Origin: Ampullaceana balthica
Lineage: Eukaryota; Mollusca; Gastropoda; Lymnaeidae
Assembly: GCA_944989445.1 (NCBI GenBank)
Contig: CALYLW010000019.1
Coordinates: 744,001 to 808,000, forward strand
Direction of reading: 5' to 3'
DNA length: 64,000 nt
The position numbers and the translations under genes were made by a program. The notes beneath the pieces were generated by a model. The model searched no databases, was not told the DNA's origin, and was given only the letters and a program-made list of their open reading frames with translations. Shown here piece by piece: positions 56,718 through 64,000 of this stretch; within the stretch, counting starts at the first letter, position 1; every line of letters begins with the position of its first letter.

Positions 56718-57572
56718 TAACATAACCACAAACAGCTGGCTATTAGCACAGGCTAACAGCTCTAGAAACACGACTGACCATGTTTTCATTGTTCTAATGT
56801 TACGTGCTCCCATCGATTTTTGTTTTTAATTGGAACAAATTCCTCTCTCTCAGACAGAAGGTAATATTAAACGGCACAGTTTTTAAATAAAGTCTTTCGT
56901 TCTCTCAAAGACTGCGGGGTCCAATAGAAATGACATGTCACGTGTCAGTTTAACGCAAGGCTGACCTACTTAAGCCTAACTTTCCCCACCTACACTGCTG
57001 GAAAAAAATCATTTACACAATTCTTTTAATGCACCGATATTGAGATATCTCCTTGTAAGTTGAAATTACAACTTGAATAGTAGAACTGAACATTATGACG
57101 TCTGGCGATTTACATCTACGTTTAAACTGTTGTATAGGTTACCTAGCAACGGTAGCGATTGATGCACAACGGTAAGTAACGCGTCATCAGATCCGACGTA
57201 TCAAATCAATGAGAGTATACATCTATTGGAGGACGCATATATTGGAGGACGCATATATTGGAGGACGCATATATTGCTGGACGCATATATTGGATGACGC
57301 ATATATTGGAGGACGCATATATTTGAGGACGCATATATTGGAGGACGAATCTATTGCTTGTAACTAGATGCTATGTACAGTATCGAATTTATCTATTTAT
57401 TTAAAGAAAAGTAATATGATATTTGGAGTGTCACTATTTAGATTTAGAAATAATAATGTTATGAGGAAAATGTGTTTAATTGAGAAAAGATATTTCACTC
57501 ACAGATTCAAACGGTCAAATTATTTAATGGACACTTAGTCAAATTAATCGATGGACTCTTGGTCGAATCAAC
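56718..57572. other. No gene; short minisatellite
   Basis: A 16-bp unit (GGAGGACGCATATATT) is repeated about eight times at 57228-57352 with small variants. The rest is featureless. Confidence 0.7.
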
Positions 57573-57801
57573 TTAGGGTGGCGTCCATAAGTCACGTCAC
57601 ACACCTAGGAAATTAGGGGGAAAAAAAGGGGGGGGGGTTTCACTCATTTATGACGATGTGTGAGCAGGAGGAGAGGGGTTAAGAAATGTGACGTCACATC
57701 ATAACGTGCAACTTTAAATAAAAGTTCCACTTAAATATTTGATTGCTTACAATTTATTTTACATGTCCTCACGCGTGTTACGATATTAGAGTGCAGCCTT
57801 A

Positions 57802-58575
57802 GGCTGTGGCTACACTGGGGCCGGAATTCAACACTGCAGTGTACGGCCGTATCATTGAAAAAACAAATGTCATAACATTGTGTGCATGGCTACACTTGCT
57901 AAGTGAAAAACGATGGTGTACGGTGGTGCTCGGTGGTGTACGGTGGTGCTCGGTGGTGTACGGTGGTGCTCGGTGGTGCACGGTGATGCTCGGTGGTGTA
58001 CGTGATGCTCGGTGCTGTACGGTGATGCTCGGCGGTGTACGGTGGTGCTCGGCGGTGCACGGTGATGTGCGGTGATGCTCGGCGGTGTATGGTGATGCTC
58101 GGCGGTGTACGGTGATGCTCGGTGGTGTACGGTGATGCTCGGTGGTGTACGGTGATGCTCGGTGGTGTACGGTGATGCTCGGTGGTGTACGGTGGTGCTC
58201 GGTGGTGTACGGTGGTGCTCGGCGGTGCACGGTGATGTACGGTGATGCTCGGTGGTGTACGGTGGTGCACGGTGGTGCTCGGTGGTGTACGGTGATGCTC
58301 GGCGGTGTACGGTGGTGCTCGGCGGTGCACGGTGATGTGCGGTGATGCTCGGCGGTGTACGGTGATGCTCGGTGGTGTACGGTGATGCTCGGCGGTGCAC
58401 GGTGGTGCTCGGTGGTGTACTGTGGTGCTCGGCGGTGCACGGTGGTGCTCGGCGGTGCTCGCCCTTCGGGATAAAATAGTGTGTGCAGTGTAGTCACCCA
58501 CAAAAATATTTTTTTCCGAAACGCGCACGGCCGTATACCGCAGTGTCGAATTCCAGCTCCAGTGTAGCCCCAGCC
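57802..58575. mobile_element. Nested MITE, ~50-bp inverted ends, CTTA duplication
   Basis: Left end GGCTGTGGCTACACTGGGGC then CGGAATTCAACACTGCAGTG; right end is its inverse with a few mismatches, ending GTGTAGCCCCAGCC. CTTA on both sides (57798-57801 and 58576-58579). The copy at 13.2 kb shows the empty site (GCAGATCTTCACTAAA). It carries the minisatellite at 57910-58465. Confidence 0.85.
57910..58465. repeat. 20-bp GC-rich minisatellite inside a MITE
   Basis: Unit GGTGTACGGTGATGCTCGGT and variants (GGTGCAC, GATGTGC, GGTGGTG). With few stop codons it is open in all frames over 170-230 residues (HHRTPPSITV-type repeats). It is not a gene. Confidence 0.93.
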
Positions 58576-58918
58576 CTTACACTAAATAAATTCTTAAATG
58601 ACAATAAAGTAATTTGAAACATGCTCACTTTTCAATTAGGAAATGTGGCTTTTTTATTGGGGGAGGGGGGGGAGGTGGCAAAGCTTTGTGTCGACATATT
58701 GGAGTTTTTGTGAGAACGTGTGACCAGGGGGGGGGAGTGGGGGTGAAAAATTGGCCAAAATCGCGTGACGACATTTATGGACGGCCCCTTATTTCGTTGG
58801 TTTCCGTAAACATTTCTCCTTCCCGTAAAACTAAGTTTTGTTCACCTTACTCCAGGAAGCGGAAAATAGGTGTGTGTGTGTGTGGGGGGGGCGGTACTCA
58901 AACGTGGGTAATAATTTA

Positions 58919-59454
58919 TCTATATATATATAATTCTCTTCGTAGTCGGGCCCTGCGAGACACCAAGCTGCAAGTATGTTCAACAGATACTAATTTTAGA
59001 AAGCAGCGCACCAAATTACTGCACCAATGCATCAAAAGGTGTGCAAATTAAATATGCGCTGTAAAAAATAAATTATCTGACGTCACTGTTTTCGCTGATA
59101 TTTTAATTTTTTAGTAAAAAGGGAACAGTAAAAAATTATAAAATACTTTGTGTACATTTCAGAAAGTTTAATATTTCGTATTGATCAAACAAGGACAAGT
59201 TAGTTGGGATTTTGAAAAAGGTGGGCGCCGTAGGCGCCCTAAAAAAGTGCATTTTTTCAAAATAAATAGATTTCAGCTGAACACATTCGTCATCTTTTAC
59301 AGGTGATACGCCGCGGGTCTCTCCAGAGTTCCTTCTTTTCATTCACTCACAGTCGTTTGCCCAAACCCACCCCATTTTGACAACTGTGTCTTTCAGGAAG
59401 TCTTCACCCGTCACTAAATCATTAGCGGCGTATGCTACGCCGCGGGTCAGCTAG
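58919..59454 (+). mobile_element. Non-autonomous Helitron, 536 bp
   Basis: Starts TCTATATATATATAATTCTC after an A. The 3' side has a perfect hairpin GCGGCGTA-TGC-TACGCCGC, then GGGTCAGCTAG before a T. A second inner palindrome GGGCGCCGTAGGCGCCC is at about 59222. Partly homologous to 44949-45760. No coding capacity. Confidence 0.93.
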
Positions 59455-59487
59455 TATATATATATTGCCCTTGTCTTTTATATAATA

Positions 59488-59833
59488 CGAGAAACAAAGC
59501 CCGTCCCAGGACATTCCGCCACCGTTCAGTGGCATGTTGTAACTCTTCTCCAACAGCCGTCTCGACCGGCATACATGTGCATTACTTCAAAAATACAATT
59601 CATTATAGTTAAAATAAATAACTCGTAAAAACAGAGCTTTTGACTATAAATCCCAACGCGCATACTCAAAATAAAGTCTTGGAAGAAATACTGCACCAAA
59701 AATAACTCGTTTTGAACGTCCGTGTAAACGTGTTCAATATGATTGGTTGTAGGAGTCATATGTGTTTGAGGGACCAATCGCTATCGAGGACCGGACAGAA
59801 CGGGCAGAAAATTGCCTTTTATTAAATAAAGGA
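59488..59833 (-). mobile_element. Non-autonomous Helitron copy (minus)
   Basis: Reverse-complement homologue of 20176-20533 along its length. Starts TCCTTTATTTAATAAAAGGC after an A (59833) and ends GGGCTTTGTTTCTCG, with the terminal CTAG mutated to CTCG. Confidence 0.85.
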
Positions 59834-60599
59834 TAAACGTTTTATAATTACTCTTTCAAAACTTTAAAACAACTTTTATATTCTATAAAAAATTAAGATG
59901 AGCGAATGAATAGGTTGAATCTACACTCAACTGTTGAATTAATGATAAAATATTGATACGAAAAGCGAGCCTTGGTTTTAAATATTTTTTCGTTCCATTT
60001 TGTTAGAACAATTTTGTTTTTAAGTCAAACAAGTTGTTATTATTATTAATATTTTTAAAACCGAATTACTTCATCCTATCATCTCGACCTCTGTCATAAA
60101 TGAACATTTATTATTTTTATTATTACTTTTTTTGGTCTGCGAACCAATCAGCACAGTTTTAAAGGTCAAATCGTGTCAAGTTACCCACAAAAATAACATT
60201 AGAGGCTTTTCATCGGAGAGTCCTTGGACTAAAAAATCTTCGAACGGTGGAATATTTCAACAGTTGAGTCGATATGATTTGATCGATTGAAGGGCCGGCT
60301 TGACAATTGGTGAATAAATCGATGAATAGTTAGATTTAGATCGATAAGATCAACAATGATCGTTACTAAGCTGGTTGGCGTAAAAAGAATAACGCAAAAT
60401 ATCTTATTGAAAATTAAAAAAAATAAATTCAAGGCAACATTCAAATCACAAAAAAGTCAGGCGTTTTATAATTGCATAAGTTTCAAAACGGATTGTTGAC
60501 AGGAGGGGTCATTTGAAGTATGAATCGTGATGCCGGGTAATCTCTTTTTGGGGGGTCTATATCTTGGTATCACAAATGGTCGCTACCTAATCATTGACA
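59834..60599. other. No gene seen
   Basis: AT-rich spacer. The minus-strand frame at 60229-60444 is hydrophobic but unrecognised. Confidence 0.45.
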
Positions 60600-61340
60600 T
60601 CCCAGCTACGCCAACCCTGCTACACAAAACCTGCCACACCAACCCTACTACACCAACCCTACTACACCAACTCTACCACACCAACCCTACTACACCAACC
60701 CTACCACACCAACCCTACTACACCAACCCTACTACACCAATTTTCCTACCACACCAACCTACTACACCAACCCCACTACACCAACCCCACTACACCAACC
60801 CTACTACACCAACCCTACTACACCAACCCCACTACACCAACCCCACTACACCAACCCCACTACACCAACCCTACTACACCAACCCCACTACACCAACCCT
60901 ACTACACCAACCCCACTACACCAACCCCACTACACCAACTCTACTACACCAACCCTACTACACCAACCCCACTACACCAACCCTACTACACCAACCCTAC
61001 TACACCAACCCTACTACACCAACCCTACTACACCAACCCTACTACACCAACCCCACTACACCAACCCTACTACACCAACCCTATTACACCAACCCTACTA
61101 CACCAACCCTACTACACCAACCGTACTACACCAACCCTACTACACCAACCCCACTACACCAACCCTACTACACCAACCCTACCACACCAACCGTACTACA
61201 CCAATCCTACTACACCAACCCCACTACACCAACCCCACTACACCAACCCTACTACACCAACCCTACTACACCAACCCTACTACACCAACCCTACCACACC
61301 AACCTACTACACCAACACTACCACACCAACCCTACTACAC
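60600..61340. repeat. 14-bp minisatellite, about 52 copies
   Basis: Unit CACCAACCCTACTA, with C/T variation (CCCCACTA or CCCTACCA). Stop-free units give overlapping + frames of 300 and 262 residues (LLHQPYYTNP repeats). Not coding. Confidence 0.96.
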
Positions 61341-61575
61341 CAACTCTTGCATTCATGTCAACTTTCATCTGCTGCCTCCTGATTTTATCAAAGCTCACAT
61401 TGATTCTTTCTCGTTACGGCTTGTCCTAATAAGCATTTTAAAAAGCATTATAAGCCCAACTCAAAAATTAACAAATATTTTCTGATCCGACGATGAAAAT
61501 TATTTAGAAATAAAGGAGTCACCAAATTTTATCCATAAAGTCTGACGACTGCATCCACTCCCCGCCTCAAATAAG
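61341..61575. other. No gene seen
   Basis: Short spacer. Confidence 0.5.
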
Positions 61576-61870
61576 GATTCATCACTCCTTTACCCACCCA
61601 CCCAATCATTAACTCATTCCTTTACCCACCCAACCAATCATTAACTCACTCCTTTACCTACCCACCCAATCATTAACTCACTACTTTACCCACCCAACCA
61701 ATAATTAACTCACTCCTTTACCCACCCATTAACTCACTCTTTTACCCACCACCCAATCATTAATTCACTCCTTTACCTACCCACTCAATCATTAACTCAC
61801 TCGTTTTCTCACCCAAAATCAACCACTAACTGACTCTTTTACAGACTTACCCAATCATTCTTTATCTAAT
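61576..61870. repeat. About 31-bp degenerate tandem repeat
   Basis: Loose copies of CTCCTTTACCCACCCACCCA plus ATCATTAACTCA. Confidence 0.85.
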
Positions 61871-61944
61871 TCAACAATCCACTCTTTCACTCAATTAATT
61901 ACTCACTCATTCCTTCCTTCTCTGTCATTCACCAACTCTCTCAA

Positions 61945-62430
61945 TCACTAACTTATTGGCTCTTTAACTAACTCACTAACTTATTGGCTCTTTAACTCAC
62001 TCACTAACTTATTGGCTCTTTAACTCACTCACTAACTTATTGGCTCTTTAACTAACTCACTAACTTATTGGCTCTTTAACTCACTCACTAACTTATTGGC
62101 TCTTTAACTCACTCACTAACTTATTGGCTCTTTAACTCACTCACTAACTTATTGGCTCTTTAACTCACTCACTAACTTATTGGCTCTTTAACTCACTCAC
62201 TAACTTATTGGCTCTTTAACTCACTCACTAACTTATTGGCTCTTTAACTCACTCACTAACTTATTGGCTCTTTAACTCACTCACTAACTTATTGGCTCTT
62301 TTTAACTCACTCACTAACCTATTGGCTCTTTAACTCACTCACTAACTTATTGGCTCTTTAACTCACTCACTAACTTATTGGCTCTTAAACTCACTCACTA
62401 ACTTATTGGCTCTTTAACTCACTCACCCAT
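61945..62430. repeat. 28-bp minisatellite, about 17 copies
   Basis: Unit CACTAACTTATTGGCTCTTT plus AACTCACT. Variants carry AACTAACT, an extra TT, or CCTATTGG. Confidence 0.95.
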
Positions 62431-62645
62431 CTAACATTAATCAATCATTCTATAAATCTCCAACTCACTCGCATAATTTCTCATTCTATCACTTACTCAC
62501 TAACTTACTCACCGACTTATTCCCTCATTCACCAACTCGCTTTTTGTGTTTTTACTCACCCTATAATTCACTAACTGAATCCCCCACTTACTTTATGTAC
62601 GTATTTTTCTTACAGTTAATTATTTCTTTAATTAAAAGCTCTTAC
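62431..62645. other. No gene seen
   Basis: CTCA-rich sequence grading out of the minisatellite. A pyrimidine-rich stretch precedes the exon candidate on the other side. Confidence 0.5.
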
Positions 62646-62714
62646 CTTCTTTAACTGTTATCATCAGAGCCCCGTAGAAGTCGATAACAAACTCAAACGG
62701 TACATGTTCCAACA
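62646..62714 (-). CDS. Candidate internal exon of an unidentified gene
   Basis: 69-nt minus-strand segment bounded by an acceptor (TTTGCTCAG|TG) and a strong donor (GAAG|GTAAGAG), phase 1 at both ends. It encodes LEHVPFEFVIDFYGALMITV then KE. The peptide has a natural hydrophobic/charged pattern but no family I recognise. Its phase does not fit the first known exon of the HAD-like gene at 44.5 kb, so it probably belongs to another minus-strand gene with most exons outside the window. Confidence 0.5.
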
Positions 62715-63039
62715 CTGAGCAAATGAACCATGCAAGTCTACTATCAGTATTAAGCAACGTAACACAAGACGGTATTTCAGAGCACGATTTTTTCAGATCA
62801 TTGTCTTCTCACAAGAACCAAGGTCTCGGAACTTTAAACGTTTGCATAAACTTAAACCGAGGAATGGACCAGCGACACTACATAGGTAGAGGCAGCTCCA
62901 GAAATCAATCGATCGATAAAACAAATGACCTGGTTTCCACGTGATAAAAGACCTTTACTGGCTAAGTTTCTACTTTTAGAATCCATTCAGAGGGGTGGAA
63001 CGAAATTGGTTACCGAGATGTCAGTGCGAGCAGTTGCGG
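62715..63039. other. No gene seen
   Basis: No other exon with supported splice sites was found near the candidate exon. Confidence 0.45.
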
Positions 63040-63172
63040 TGGAAGCTTGAGGTGTGATGTGTGTGGATGTGGCTGTTTATGTCTTTGTATATGTGTTTGT
63101 ATAAGTGTTTGCTGATGTGTTTGTAGATGTGCTTGTAGATGTGTTTGTAGATGTGTTTGGGTGAGTGTGTGA
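63040..63172. repeat. GTGTTTGTAGAT-type short tandem repeat
   Basis: 12- to 18-bp words (GATGTGTTTGTA, GATGTGCTTGTA) repeated about eight times. Confidence 0.85.
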
Positions 63173-64000
63173 GTTGGGCCTTGATACTCCACGTTTTAGC
63201 TGATGGATGTACTAGTTTAGGGACCAGATAGCCAATCAAGACTTGCGAAGCCTGTAGGAAAAAGTATTGTCAATTTGGCAGTAATTTGGTGGCCAAGAGA
63301 GGTAACCCTGGATGATAACATTTAAAGATTTCTTGTACGGCACACTAATGGATGAAGCTGATTCGATCAATAAATAGTTGTTGTTTTTTTAAAAGATACA
63401 TGCGAAAATGAAAATTTAACCTGGTACCCTATTTAAATTAGTTGCACGAATAAGAGAAATAATCTTAGGCAGCATCCCCCCCCCAATAATAAATAAATAC
63501 ATTAAAATTTTTTTTAAAGAGAATGGTTCTTGTTCGCTTTCTTAACTTTCACTAAATCAAAGTTCGTTCCAACAATATTAACAAGTTATTAAATCCTTCA
63601 GTGGTGTCTTTGAGTGTTGTTTGGCCTTCGTGATCGAGGACGACCATTCTCATCACATTAGCCCTATGCTATGGCGGATTAAGAGGGGGGGGGGCTGAAC
63701 GGGCTAAAGCAAGGGGGCCCCAAAGATTTAAGGGCCCCCAAACTTAATATATTGTATAATAAAGGCGTTCTAATGTTTGCATGAATCCCTGAAAATATCA
63801 TTAATTAATAAATAAAATATCTTCTTTTAATCAGGAGAAAATGTCGAAAAGTGTGAAAAACCAGAAATCGTCACCGTTTGTAATAAAATCTCAAAACTAT
63901 TATACAGGAAAGAGGAAACCTAACCAAGTAAAACATAAGGACGGCTTTAAACAATCATGTATACGGTTGTAGAAGGAGGCGCAACGCTGTTATTGTTCTT
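63173..64000. other. No gene; possible hAT-like end at 63670-63740
   Basis: GGCGGATTAAGAGG, a G run, and GGGGGCCCCAAAGATTTAAG resemble the GGCCGGATTTA...GGGGCCCC type of hAT end seen at 15015. The partner end was not found. The remainder is AT-rich. Confidence 0.35.

Larger units (their letters stand above)
57576..58788. mobile_element. Harbinger-like MITE with TTA duplication
   Basis: Left end GGGTGGCGTCCATAAGTCAC, right end ACATTTATGGACGGCCCC. TTA lies on both sides (57573-57575 and 58789-58791). Outer parts align with 7525-7680 and 13195-13487. A second MITE (57802-58575) is inserted inside it. Confidence 0.82.

Noticed and set aside
57799..58528. Open frames of 176-234 residues on the minus strand
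   Set aside because: All three minus frames are open through a 20-bp minisatellite inside a MITE, so openness carries no coding information.
60527..61429. 300-residue and 262-residue open frames
   Set aside because: Both are translations of a 14-bp tandem unit without stops; frames overlap, with no non-repeat domain and no splice or start context.

Overview
The window is eukaryotic nuclear DNA from an animal, most probably a lophotrochozoan and plausibly a gastropod mollusc. The reasons are spliced genes with GT-AG introns, an AT-rich background, a CR1/L2-type retrotransposon carrying a 2A peptide and PHD finger (a combination I know mainly from molluscs and echinoderms), an I/Nimb-type retrotransposon, and dense hAT, Helitron, Harbinger-like, pogo-like and SINE insertions. 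The species call is inference; nothing in the sequence names the organism.

Host genes are sparse. (1) A makorin-type RING E3 ubiquitin ligase lies on the + strand at 22383-33045. It has seven coding exons whose phases join exactly into a 449-residue protein with four CCCH fingers, the makorin Cys-His segment and a C3HC4 RING. A phase-compatible alternative last exon lies at 29246-29474. (2) A two-exon minus-strand gene lies at 42532-44525 and encodes a protein of about 444 residues with HAD-like motifs, belonging to a conserved family I cannot name. (3) Two short minus-strand exon-like segments (62646-62714 and 50801-50890) may belong to genes that are mostly outside the window or may be captured fragments.

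Layout: 0-7.5 kb holds a 28-bp minisatellite, an RTE-like fragment, a tRNA-derived SINE and a decayed I/Nimb-like retrotransposon. 7.5-13.5 kb is a Harbinger-like element split by a hAT MITE and a nearly intact CR1/L2-type retrotransposon whose long ORF has a single in-frame stop. 14-19 kb holds a 38-bp minisatellite, a repeat family with AAATCC(C/T)TTATAT ends, and a truncated second CR1/L2 copy. 19.3-21.6 kb is a hAT element with a SINE, a Helitron and a MITE nested inside its transposase remnant. 22-33 kb is the makorin gene, with two inverted pogo-like copies flanking exon 2 and a Helitron in the last intron. 33-37 kb has a 39-bp minisatellite and a hAT element broken by an RTE-like fragment. 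37.3-40.4 kb is a 3-kb homogeneous array of a 22-bp unit. 42.5-44.5 kb is the HAD-like gene. 44.9-64 kb is mostly transposons and long minisatellites.

Many insertions carry exact signatures: 8-bp hAT target duplications, A|T-flanked Helitron ends with TC and CTAG termini, and a 13-bp SINE duplication. The nesting order can therefore be read directly. Several of the longest open frames (33.1-33.8, 51.4-51.8, 57.8-58.5, 60.5-61.4 kb) are open only because tandem units lack stop codons; I do not call them genes.
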